Of a stretch of 64,000 nt of DNA, positions 43,118 through 50,621 are shown piece by piece. The first letter of the stretch is position 1, and the number at the start of each line of letters is the position of its first letter. The stretch comes from Chryseobacterium hagamense. GTDB taxonomy: Bacteria; Bacteroidota; Bacteroidia; Flavobacteriales; Weeksellaceae. The translations under genes were made by a program, and so were the position numbers. The stretch lies in assembly GCF_007991455.1 (NCBI RefSeq), contig NZ_BJYJ01000008.1:1-64000 (forward strand), written 5' to 3'. The notes below the pieces were generated by a model. It worked only from the letters and a program-made list of their open reading frames with translations, searched no databases and was not told the origin of the DNA.

Positions 43118-43324
43118 GAGCCTGTTTAAATTTACCTTTTATATTTTAACATTAAGAATTTAAGGCATTTTAGCTTAAAAAATCAATATGTCGGTTGCCC
43201 GGCAATATTCAATTAAGTCAATTGAAATCATCGTATTAAAGTGAAGAATAAACAAAGTTTATTTAATTCAGAAAATTAAGAGAAATGACGGAAAGTTTGA
43301 TGAATTAAAATTTTAAACAGGCTC
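43118..43324. mobile_element. 207-bp MITE-like element with GAGCCTGTTTAA termini
   Basis: The left end GAGCCTGTTTAAATTT (43118-43133) is the inverse of the right end AAATTTTAAACAGGCTC (43308-43324), differing by one inserted base. The interior is AT-rich with no coding frame. No target duplication is evident. The left end touches the stop codon of the HAD gene. It is not related to copies A-C. Confidence 0.65.
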
Positions 43325-43360
43325 CAAACCTTATCGGTTTTGAACTCCACAAAATAAAAC

Positions 43361-43385
43361 AGGCTGTCCAAAATCTGGACAGCCT
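43361..43385 (-). terminator. Terminator downstream of arginine decarboxylase
   Basis: AGGCTGTCCA pairs with TGGACAGCCT. The minus-strand continuation is GTTTTATTTTG. It could also serve the plus-strand HAD gene. Confidence 0.75.
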
Positions 43386-43393
43386 CTTGTATA

Positions 43394-43459
43394 AGTTTTG
43401 GCTAAAGCCGAATTGAATTTTCGGTTTTAAAAACGGATTAAAGTCCGTTTCTATTGATA
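43394..43459. repeat. Double-hairpin interspersed repeat, copy 1
   Basis: TTTTGGCTAAAGCCG, a loop, then ACGGATTAAAGTCCGTTTCT: two adjacent short stem-loops. The same layout recurs at 46045-46105. It sits directly behind a minus-strand stop codon. Confidence 0.7.
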
Positions 43460-43474
43460 CCTAAGATCAGATTC

Positions 43475-44869
43475 TTACTGATATCCTAAGATTTTGAGTA
43501 TATCTTCCGGTTCCTGTTTTTCGCGGAAAATCTCATACTGGAGGTCACCGTTTTCATCTTTCTGGATCAGGATGTGTCTCGGCTGAGGCATCAGGCAATG
43601 GTGCACTCCGCCATAACCGCCGATCATTTCCTGATACGCGCCGGTATGGAAAAACCCGATGTACAAAGGCTTGGTATCGCTGAAAACAGGAAGGTAAATG
43701 GCGTTCGTATGCTGCTCGGAATTGTAATAATCATCCGAATCGCAGGTCAGTCCGCCCAGGAAAACCCTCTCATAGGTATCTTCCCAACGGTTCAGGGGAA
43801 GCATGATGAAGTGCCTGGAAATCGCCCAGGTATCGGGAAGCGTCGTCATGAAAGAAGAATCGATCATATTCCACTTTTCCCTGTCGTTCTGGCGTTTCTG
43901 GGAAATAATCTTGTAAATGTTTGCACCGCTCTCTCCTACGGTGAAACTTCCGAATTCGGTATAGATATTCGGTTCCTCCACCCCTTCTTCTTCACAGAAT
44001 TTTTTGATCTGGGAAACAATTTCCTCCACCATGTACTGGTAATCGTAATCGAACTGCAAAGAGGTTTTGATCGGGAATCCTCCGCCGATGTTCAGTGAAT
44101 TTACTTCCGGAGCAATCTTCTTCAGACGGGCATAAACCCGGAGACACTTATACAATTCGTTCCAGTAGTAAGCCGTATCCTTGATCCCGGTGTTGATGAA
44201 GAAATGGAGCATCTTCAGCCTTGCATTCGGGTGCTCGGCAATTTTCTGGCTGTAATACGGGATGATGTCCTTATACCCGATTCCTAACCTTGAGGTATAA
44301 AACTCGAATTTCGGTTCTTCCTCGGAAGCGATCCGGATTCCGATATCAAAAGTGGTATCGATGCTTTCCGTCAGCTTGTCCAGCTCGCGGTAATTGTCCA
44401 GGATCGGCGTAATGTTCTCGAAACCGCTGTTGATCATTTCTGAGATTTTCGCCAGGTAATCATCTGTTTTGAAACCGTTGCAGATGACTTCGATATCTTT
44501 CGTTACTTTCCCTTCGGTATAAAGCGATTTCACGATATCCATATCATACGCTGAAGAAGTTTCTATAGAGATATCGTTTTTCAGTGCCTCTTCAAGTACA
44601 AATTTGAAATGACTTGATTTCGTGCAGTAGCAATACGTGTAATTCTTCTTATATTCGGTTTTCTCAAACGCTTCCTTAAACCAGCTCTTCGCCTTCTGGA
44701 TGTTCTGAGAAATTCTCGGCAGGTAGCTGATCTTTAGCGGCGTGCCGAATTTTTCCACTACGTCCATCAACGGGATGTCGTGGAACAACAAATTGTTCTC
44801 AGAAACATTGAATTCCTCCGTAGGGAAATACAACGTCTGATCAATAAGTTCCGAGTACTTTATTTTCAT
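43475..44869 (-). CDS. speA: Arginine decarboxylase (PLP-dependent, alanine-racemase fold)
   Basis: The protein has 464 aa, shorter than E. coli SpeA (about 658) but usual for Bacteroidetes. The PLP lysine is in YTYCYCTKSSHFKFVLEEAL. The barrel continues with ISIETSSAYDMDIVKSLYTE and EVNSLNIGGGFPIKTSLQFD (glycine-rich phosphate loop). The C-terminal substrate region is VFLGGLTCDSDDYYN, with Cys-Asp of the active site. FHTGAYQEMIGGYGGVHHCL also fits. Reaction: arginine to agmatine + CO2, feeding the agmatinase at 39093. Diaminopimelate or carboxynorspermidine decarboxylase are related alternatives, but the length and C-terminal motif favour arginine decarboxylase. Confidence 0.9.
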   Translation of the reverse strand: MKIKYSELIDQTLYFPTEEFNVSENNLLFHDIPLMDVVEKFGTPLKISYLPRISQNIQKAKSWFKEAFEKTEYKKNYTYCYCTKSSHFKFVLEEALKNDISIETSSAYDMDIVKSLYTEGKVTKDIEVICNGFKTDDYLAKISEMINSGFENITPILDNYRELDKLTESIDTTFDIGIRIASEEEPKFEFYTSRLGIGYKDIIPYYSQKIAEHPNARLKMLHFFINTGIKDTAYYWNELYKCLRVYARLKKIAPEVNSLNIGGGFPIKTSLQFDYDYQYMVEEIVSQIKKFCEEEGVEEPNIYTEFGSFTVGESGANIYKIISQKRQNDREKWNMIDSSFMTTLPDTWAISRHFIMLPLNRWEDTYERVFLGGLTCDSDDYYNSEQHTNAIYLPVFSDTKPLYIGFFHTGAYQEMIGGYGGVHHCLMPQPRHILIQKDENGDLQYEIFREKQEPEDILKILGYQ

Positions 44870-44979
44870 TTCTAAACAAGTGAATTAAGAATGCAAAATT
44901 GCTAAAAAAGTTTGGTTTTTGAACGTTAAAATTATTATAAATTTTGAACAGTTTCATCATCGAAAAAGACCTTTAATTA

Positions 44980-45855
44980 TCAATCTGTAAACTTCCGGAT
45001 GTATTCTTCCCTTTTCTCTTCAGATATTCCCAGTACCTCTTGAACATATCGGTCGGTTGAGCCGTATTCCTTATGGATTTCATTAAAAGCGGCATCCAGA
45101 TAAGCCCGCTCCACCCAGCTCAGTTTTTCCAGTACGCCGATGTCCAGTTTAGGATAAATGAAATGGAAACTCCTGGCCAGCCTGAGACGCTTGTCCACCA
45201 GCTTTTGCCTGTAATTGTTTGATAAGAGATAATCGTTAACAATGGTTTCCTGATCGAATCTGAGTACCGTAAGAACCAGTGCCGTAATAATTCCCGTCCG
45301 GTCTTTCCCGGCTGTGCAGTGGTATAAAACCGGCGTATCGGATTCCAGAATTTCAGTAACGATTTTCCGGATGACTTCAGGATGTTCCGTCACATAATTC
45401 CTGTAAAAATCCAGCATCCTTTTTTCGGCATCGTCACCCTTTACTTTCCCTTTCAGCACCAGTTTCCTGGCCTGGTCCAGCTGGTCGCCTTCATCCTCAA
45501 ATGCCGACTCATTTTTATAGACGATCCCTTCAGGAAGATGGTCCGGCTTCCGGGCGATTTCCTTTGAATTCCGAAGGTCGATGATTTCCCGTATTCCCAG
45601 ATTTTCCACAGTCTCGAAATACCTGCTTTCCAGTTTAAAAAGATGGCCGCTTCTGTATAACCTTCCTTCTTTTAATGTTTTTCCTTCCCTGTTCTTGATA
45701 TTTCCGACCGGCCGGAAGTTGTAGACTTTTTTAATATCCATTTCCGGTAATGCTGGCATTTTTCCGTATTCCGGTGCGGAAAGAGATGGTGTTCTGCAGG
45801 AGAAAGCACTGATGAATACAAGCAGGAGGAAAGGTATTTTTAATAGGGATTTCAT
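44980..45855 (-). CDS. Lipoprotein tyrosine phosphatase (Y_phosphatase3 type)
   Basis: The protein has 291 aa. The lipobox LVFISAFSC places the lipidated Cys at residue 20. The active-site loop is VLYHCTAGKDRTGIITAL (C-x5-R), and the general acid region EIIDLRNSKEIARKPDHLP is typical of the MptpB-like family (PF13350). It should dephosphorylate phosphotyrosine or phosphoinositide-like substrates in the periplasm or on the surface. Single gene. Confidence 0.92.
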   Translation of the reverse strand: MKSLLKIPFLLLVFISAFSCRTPSLSAPEYGKMPALPEMDIKKVYNFRPVGNIKNREGKTLKEGRLYRSGHLFKLESRYFETVENLGIREIIDLRNSKEIARKPDHLPEGIVYKNESAFEDEGDQLDQARKLVLKGKVKGDDAEKRMLDFYRNYVTEHPEVIRKIVTEILESDTPVLYHCTAGKDRTGIITALVLTVLRFDQETIVNDYLLSNNYRQKLVDKRLRLARSFHFIYPKLDIGVLEKLSWVERAYLDAAFNEIHKEYGSTDRYVQEVLGISEEKREEYIRKFTD

Positions 45856-46044
45856 ATTTATTTAACTATGGATTTCCGCAGATGGTTGCGGGTATTAAGG
45901 TTTGGATAAATGGGCTTGAATTTTTAACGCAATGGTTCGCAAGGATTCTTTACAATATTGAGTATATTTTTCGTTCGAAGGCGTTTCACTCAGCAAATGA
46001 GCATAAGTTCATAATTTTATGGATAAATGAGTTGTGAGTATTCA

Positions 46045-46105
46045 GGTTTTGGTTAAAGCCGATGCTGCTTTATTTTGTATAAACGGCCTAAGGCCCGTTC
46101 TTACC
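46045..46105. repeat. Double-hairpin interspersed repeat, copy 2
   Basis: GGTTTTGGTTAAAGCCGATG then AACGGCCTAAGGCCCGTTCTTA: the same two-hairpin layout as 43394-43459, again ending within a few bases of a minus-strand stop codon. Confidence 0.7.
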
Positions 46106-46109
46106 AATA

Positions 46110-46739
46110 TTACAAATAATTTTTCCCGATGAAAATCAGCAGATCGCCTTTTTCGTATTCGATGGAAACCGCATCTTCTACTGCGAAATTCCGGGTTCCT
46201 ATTTGGGAAGTAATGCTTAAATTTCCCTTAGTCAGCGGCCAGTTCAGTCCATGGGTTGTAATATTTTCAGCAGAAGGAAAAGGATACAGGGAAATCATTT
46301 TATGTTTTACATTTCGGATCGTGAAATTTCCCGGGATAAAATAATATTCAGAAAATTCGTCGTAAAATTTAATATCGAGCCGGTCTCTGTATCCGAAAGC
46401 CACGGTGAGGTTTCCTAAAAAATGATCCTGTTCGCCCCCGCTTCCGCCCAGCACATCGATCTTTCGAAAATTCCTTTCTTCGATAATCTCCAGTGCTTTC
46501 CGGAAATCGGTTTTATCCTGATCCGGGGTGTAAATGAATTTCTCTTCATAGATCCCATTTTCTTTTCCCGGATGCGAATCGAAATCACCGGAAATAAAGT
46601 CCAGCCTGTCCAATGGAAAACCCAGTTTTTTCAGATAATGAAAGGCCCCGTCAGTACAGGCAATCAGGCCATATTGTTCAGGATCAGGGAAAGAGGCCGG
46701 GGCATCTCCGTTGATGAAAAGCAATACTTTATCTTTCAT
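46110..46739 (-). CDS. Thiamine diphosphokinase
   Basis: The protein has 209 aa from MKDKVLLFINGD; the in-frame ATG at 46799 would overlap the preceding gene by 71 bp and is rejected. TPK motifs are present: ACTDGAFHYL, ISGDFDSHPG, the metal/ATP motif TPDQDKTDFRKALEII, and VLGGSGGEQDHFLGNL. The C-terminal beta domain ends IEYEKGDLLIFIGKNYL. It transfers pyrophosphate from ATP to thiamine, giving thiamine diphosphate directly. It overlaps the end of the adenosyltransferase gene by 11 bp, so the two cofactor genes form an operon. Confidence 0.93.
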   Translation of the reverse strand: MKDKVLLFINGDAPASFPDPEQYGLIACTDGAFHYLKKLGFPLDRLDFISGDFDSHPGKENGIYEEKFIYTPDQDKTDFRKALEIIEERNFRKIDVLGGSGGEQDHFLGNLTVAFGYRDRLDIKFYDEFSEYYFIPGNFTIRNVKHKMISLYPFPSAENITTHGLNWPLTKGNLSITSQIGTRNFAVEDAVSIEYEKGDLLIFIGKNYL

Positions 46740-47298
46740 TCGGGTTCCAGTATTCTTCAGTTTCGTTATTGATTTTTGAAATGTATCTGGCCAGCACAAA
46801 CAGGTAATCCGAAAGCCGGTTCAGGTATTTAATCAGCTCCGGGCGGACCTCTTCAGACTCATTTAAGAATACCAATGAGCGTTCTGCCCTTCTGCAGATC
46901 GTCCGGGCTGCATGCAGGAAAGTAGCTGCCTTTCCGCCTCCCGGAAGAATAAAATACTGCAGCGGTTCCACCTTTTCGTCAAAAGCATCCATCCAGTGTT
47001 CCAGATCTTCAATTTCAACCTCTGAAATCACCAGCGGCAGCCTGGATTTCCCGTTTGCGAGCATCAGTTTGTCAACCGGAGTCGCCGCTTCGGAACCCAC
47101 GGTAAATAAATCGAACTGGATCTTTTTTAATTGTCTTAAAACTTCTTCATCTTCAATATGGCTTTTGGCAATCCCGATGAATGAATTCAGCTCATCGATA
47201 TTCCCGTAACTGTCTACTCTTGCGCTGGCTTTTGAAACTCTTGTTCCCCCGTAAAGGGCGGTCTGTCCCTTATCCCCTGTTTTCGTATAAATTTTCAT
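46729..47298 (-). CDS. PduO-type cob(I)yrinic acid a,c-diamide adenosyltransferase
   Basis: The protein has 189 aa. The ATP-binding N-terminus KIYTKTGDKGQTALYGGTRV and the helical-bundle motifs VDSYGNIDELNSFIG, ARTICRRAERSLVFL and YLNRLSDYLFVLARY are all conserved. It adds the 5'-deoxyadenosyl group of ATP to cob(I)alamin. No other cobalamin gene and no B12 riboswitch is seen upstream, so it probably supports salvage for adenosylcobalamin enzymes elsewhere. Confidence 0.95.
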   Translation of the reverse strand: MKIYTKTGDKGQTALYGGTRVSKASARVDSYGNIDELNSFIGIAKSHIEDEEVLRQLKKIQFDLFTVGSEAATPVDKLMLANGKSRLPLVISEVEIEDLEHWMDAFDEKVEPLQYFILPGGGKAATFLHAARTICRRAERSLVFLNESEEVRPELIKYLNRLSDYLFVLARYISKINNETEEYWNPNER

Positions 47299-47430
47299 AA
47301 TACGAAATTACTTTATTAAACCAAAGGCGGCAAATTTTGGAAAGAAGTTTTGATGATGGTACCTTATGGTTGAACACAGAGTTTGTCATTGACTATGTCT
47401 AACCTTTGATTTCCTTCGGAATACCGACGC

Positions 47431-47486
47431 GAATCTTCCATGCTTTTCTCTAATACTATGTTTAGATCCCTACGGGACGACAAGCG
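47431..47486 (-). repeat. Interspersed repeat, family 3, minus copy
   Basis: Its reverse complement opens CGCTTGTCGTCCCGTAGG and aligns with 36452-36509 along its length. Confidence 0.75.
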
Positions 47487-47702
47487 AAGCGGAAACTAAT
47501 TAAAGATTAAAAGAATATGCAAAATCTGCGTGAGATAAAAGATGACCGGTCCCCTGGAGGCCGGCCACTTTCAAATTATTTATCTACCTAACATTGCTTA
47601 AGTATGGTTATTTAACGGGAAAATGACTATAATTATTTTAAAGAATTAAAAATAATTTTATCCCGAAAATCCTACTGACAAGCTGTTGTCATTATCCTGT
47701 TT

Positions 47703-47710
47703 TACCTTTG
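47703..47710 (+). promoter_or_regulatory. -7 promoter box of the DinB-family gene
   Basis: TACCTTTG is a full TAnnTTTG match, 30 bp before the ATG. A TTG at 47686-47688 is closer than the usual -33 spacing. Confidence 0.5.
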
Positions 47711-47740
47711 TATCAATCAAAATAAACCATATTGAAAATT

Positions 47741-48241
47741 ATGACAACAACAGCAACGAACACGAAACAATTCATCACCGCCGGACAGATTTTAGAACAC
47801 TGGCAGGGACACCGCAACCTGACGAGAAGAGTTATTGATGCATTCCCCGAAAAGGAACTTTTCGAATTTTCAATCGGCGGCATGCGGCCATTTGCCAGGC
47901 TGGCGGTCGAACTGATCAGCATTGCCGGACCCGGAACCAAGGGAATCGTAGAAAGCAGGATGGAGGCTTACGACCATGAAAAATTTAATCCCAAAACCAA
48001 AGAGGAGCTGCTGAAAAGATGGGATGAGGAGACGGAAACCATCAACCGGTATTTCGCCCAAATCTCAGAAGAGCGTTTTCAGGAAAGCTTCAACCTGTTC
48101 GGACAGTATGAGTTCCCGGTGTACCAGAACATTTTATATTTTATTGATAATGAAGTGCATCACCGCGGACAGGGCTATACATACCTGAGAGCTTTAGGCA
48201 TCGAGCCGCCATTCTTCTGGGAGCGTTTTCCGGTGCTGTAA
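47741..48241 (+). CDS. DinB-family metal-binding protein
   Basis: The protein has 166 aa from the ATG at 47741; a TTG three codons upstream is the only alternative. A four-helix bundle is suggested, with the DinB metal histidines at WQGHRNLTRR (helix 1) and DNEVHHRGQGYTYLRALGIE (last helix), plus GGMRPFARLAVELIS. DinB proteins act as bacillithiol-S-transferases or related thiol enzymes in Gram-positives; here the partner thiol is unknown. The function as a DNA-damage protein is historical, not demonstrated. Confidence 0.9.
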   Translation: MTTTATNTKQFITAGQILEHWQGHRNLTRRVIDAFPEKELFEFSIGGMRPFARLAVELISIAGPGTKGIVESRMEAYDHEKFNPKTKEELLKRWDEETETINRYFAQISEERFQESFNLFGQYEFPVYQNILYFIDNEVHHRGQGYTYLRALGIEPPFFWERFPVL

Positions 48242-48288
48242 CAAGGGCAATACAAACAGCTGATCATCTAACCAAAGTCATTTAAATA

Positions 48289-48325
48289 CAAAAGCTTCCA
48301 GGAATCCTGAAAGCTTTTGTCATTT
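48289..48325. terminator. Bidirectional terminator between DinB and Ntn-hydrolase genes
   Basis: CAAAAGCTTCCAGGA and TCCTGAAAGCTTTTG make a 15-bp stem with one mismatch, followed by CATTTTTTAA on the plus side, between converging genes. Confidence 0.85.
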
Positions 48326-48326
48326 T

Positions 48327-49424
48327 TTAACCCGGAAGAATATTTTTAAAGAACCTGATGATATTCTCTTTCAGCTTCGTAAAGGTTTCCGAAGTCCCGA
48401 AATCTTTGTTATCATAACCGATGGGAAAACCTTTTTCCACATATTCGTTATTTTTCCGTAAAGTAAGCACTTCAAAGTTTTTATTGACTTCACCAAGGCT
48501 TTCCGTGTGGATGTCCAGGAATTTTACCGGTGATCGGACGGAGAAATCCAGCTTTTTCAGGTCGATGGTTTTGATCTCTTTCTTAAGATCGGAGCGGAAC
48601 GATAAATTCATTTTCTTAAGATCGATCACGGTCTGCCACTCACCGGCATGAACGGAATTCAGGACATTCCAGGCATAAGCCACCGGCTTCTGGTCGTACT
48701 GATAATTTTTCAGCATGTAATAGGCACGATTGTACCGGTCTTCCCATTTTCCCTGTTGGGTAAAATCAAACTTTTCATTTCCTCCCAGAAAATCAAATTT
48801 CTCAACGTTCGCAAGATCCTTTTCATATCGGTTATTACAGAGAAGGGGCATCGGCATTTCCTTATCGGTCAATACTTTATATTTCCCATTCAGCAAAGCA
48901 ATCGTTGCCGTATTTCCCTGTGCGTCGCTTAAGAAGAAATGGCTGCCTGCCGCGTTCGGCCACCAGTCGATATTCGGACCGGAATTCAGGTGATCCACCA
49001 CTTCTTTTACCGATCGGTAATGGTCCAGCTGATACTGGATCCACTGGGCCCAGAACATATCGGGTTGTGAAGGATGTTTTACCTTGGACGTTTCTTCAAG
49101 ATAAAGCTCCACCAGAAACAGCCCTTTTTCGTTGACGCCATAGCAAGGGAAATCGTATCCCAGCAGGTTGAACGTCACCGACCCATACTTTGATTTCCAC
49201 TGTTTTTCATATCCCGACTGATCGGTCGTGAGGTTTTCCCAGCTGATGTTCCTTTTCAGGATATCCCGTTTGTTCACGACAATCATTCCGGGCATGGTTT
49301 TCCAGTTTTCATTAAAACCGACCACACAATACCCTTTCCCTTTCAGCAGAAATGCCGAACAGGCTGAAACCGCCGTTGAGCACATCATAGCACCGATTAA
49401 AAACAAACGCGTCCAAAACTTCAT
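48327..49424 (-). CDS. Secreted Ntn-type amide hydrolase (choloylglycine hydrolase-like)
   Basis: The protein has 365 aa. A signal peptide (MKFWTRLFLIGAMMCSTAVSA) ends immediately before CSAFLLKGKG, so the Cys at residue 22 becomes the N-terminal nucleophile after export, as in penicillin V acylases and bile salt hydrolases. VVGFNENWKTMPGMIVVNKR, CYGVNEKGLFLVELYL and CNNRYE also match that family. The Cys cannot be a lipobox Cys with certainty (VSAC), so lipidation is an alternative. It would cleave a linear amide, with N-acyl homoserine lactones and acyl amino acids as candidates. Confidence 0.88.
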   Translation of the reverse strand: MKFWTRLFLIGAMMCSTAVSACSAFLLKGKGYCVVGFNENWKTMPGMIVVNKRDILKRNISWENLTTDQSGYEKQWKSKYGSVTFNLLGYDFPCYGVNEKGLFLVELYLEETSKVKHPSQPDMFWAQWIQYQLDHYRSVKEVVDHLNSGPNIDWWPNAAGSHFFLSDAQGNTATIALLNGKYKVLTDKEMPMPLLCNNRYEKDLANVEKFDFLGGNEKFDFTQQGKWEDRYNRAYYMLKNYQYDQKPVAYAWNVLNSVHAGEWQTVIDLKKMNLSFRSDLKKEIKTIDLKKLDFSVRSPVKFLDIHTESLGEVNKNFEVLTLRKNNEYVEKGFPIGYDNKDFGTSETFTKLKENIIRFFKNILPG

Positions 49425-49453
49425 AATCTTTTATATAAATGGTTAAATTATTT

Positions 49454-50404
49454 TCAGTATTTCTTTAAAATATTTTTAATTAAATCCCGTAGGCTGTCTT
49501 TCAGGAATTCCGGTTCCAGTACTTCCGCATAATCGGCAAAGGTCACCAGCCAGCGCGGGAATCCTTCTGTGATCCATTCGGTTTCGAAGATCAGCTCGTA
49601 TCCGTCTTCCCGCTCGATCTCTTCTACCAGTCCGTAATATTTTTTGGAATTGACCAGATGGCCGATGATCCTCTTTTCTACCAGGAGCCTGACCCTGGTT
49701 TTATTCCCGTTCGGAGCCTGGCGGTAATCGTTGATCTGCCCGTATTCCTGTAAAAAAGGATTCTGGGTTTTAAAAATCTTAAGGATCCGGTCTACCCGGA
49801 ACTGGCGGAAATCATTCCGCAACGTACAGAAAGCCATGATGTACCAGTAATTGAACTCGAAGAAGACGCCCACCACTTCAATGGTCCTCGTCGAAACCCT
49901 GGCGTCTACGGTTTCGTATTCCAGGGTCAGCTGTTTTTTCTCGGCAATGCTTTCGAGGATGATCGGGATGATGTTCCGGATCTTATCTTCTGTTTTGGGA
50001 TGATAATTAAAAACGTCAATCTGTTTTTCAATATTCTCAATCAGGTTTTTATCCGAATATTTCAGCACGGAACGTACCTTTTCCATCGCATTCCGGTAAT
50101 GCTGACCCAGACTTTCATGCAGGAACTTCTGCATCAGTTTTTCTGCCGTAATAAAACTCAAAACTTCTTCTTTCGTAAACATTACCGGCGGAAGTTTGTA
50201 TCCATCCATCAGGGAATAGCCGCTTCCGGCTTCTCCGATAATGGGAATCCCTGCATTTTCCAGGGTCTTTACATCGCGGTAAATCGTCCGGACGCTCACC
50301 TCGAATTTTTTGGCCAGATCCTGCGCCCGCACCACAGGCTTCGATTGCAACTGCGTCAGAATGGCGGTCACCCGGTCGAGTTTCTTAAGGTAATGGTCGT
50401 TCAT
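49454..50404 (-). CDS. YafY-type HTH/WYL transcriptional regulator
   Basis: The protein has 316 aa. The N-terminal winged HTH (AILTQLQSKPVVRAQDLAKK ... SVRTIYRDVKTLENAGIPII) is followed by a WYL domain (about 140-225) with FFEFNYWYIMAFCTLRNDFR and FRVDRILKI, then a C-terminal extension (WCX-like). WYL domains sense nucleic acids or ligands. YafY regulators are often linked to DinB-type proteins in Bacteroidetes and Firmicutes; one lies 1.2 kb away here on the opposite strand. Confidence 0.93.
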   Translation of the reverse strand: MNDHYLKKLDRVTAILTQLQSKPVVRAQDLAKKFEVSVRTIYRDVKTLENAGIPIIGEAGSGYSLMDGYKLPPVMFTKEEVLSFITAEKLMQKFLHESLGQHYRNAMEKVRSVLKYSDKNLIENIEKQIDVFNYHPKTEDKIRNIIPIILESIAEKKQLTLEYETVDARVSTRTIEVVGVFFEFNYWYIMAFCTLRNDFRQFRVDRILKIFKTQNPFLQEYGQINDYRQAPNGNKTRVRLLVEKRIIGHLVNSKKYYGLVEEIEREDGYELIFETEWITEGFPRWLVTFADYAEVLEPEFLKDSLRDLIKNILKKY

Positions 50405-50542
50405 TTTTTATGAATGATGCTTGATAAGTGATAAGTTATAAGTCATAAATGATGAGTGATGAGTGATCAGCAATGAGCAATGACCTGTAAACGAATGCAC
50501 TATAATCATTAAACTGATCCATTATCACATTTTTTCTATTAA

Positions 50543-50610
50543 TCCATCGTTCCATTGTTCCATCGTTCCATTAATTCACTGATAAACTGTTACATTGTTA
50601 CATTGTTACA
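50543..50610. repeat. Two adjacent 8-bp tandem repeats
   Basis: TCCATCGT/TCCATTGT units repeat almost four times at 50543-50572. TGTTACAT repeats nearly three times at 50588-50610. A further mixed run of GATAAGT/GATGAGT units precedes them at 50419-50475. All lie between the WYL and ABC exporter genes; no coding. Confidence 0.85.
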
Positions 50611-50621
50611 CTAATTTACTG

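Larger units (their letters stand above)
47299..47740. other. Gene-free spacer with family-3 repeat
   Basis: It contains the repeat at 47431-47486 and, at the right end, the DinB promoter box. The remaining AT-rich sequence shows no gene. Confidence 0.45.

Noticed and set aside
46729-47740. B12 riboswitch before the adenosyltransferase gene
   Set aside because: No B12-box or multi-stem structure was seen; the spacer holds a dispersed repeat and AT-rich sequence.
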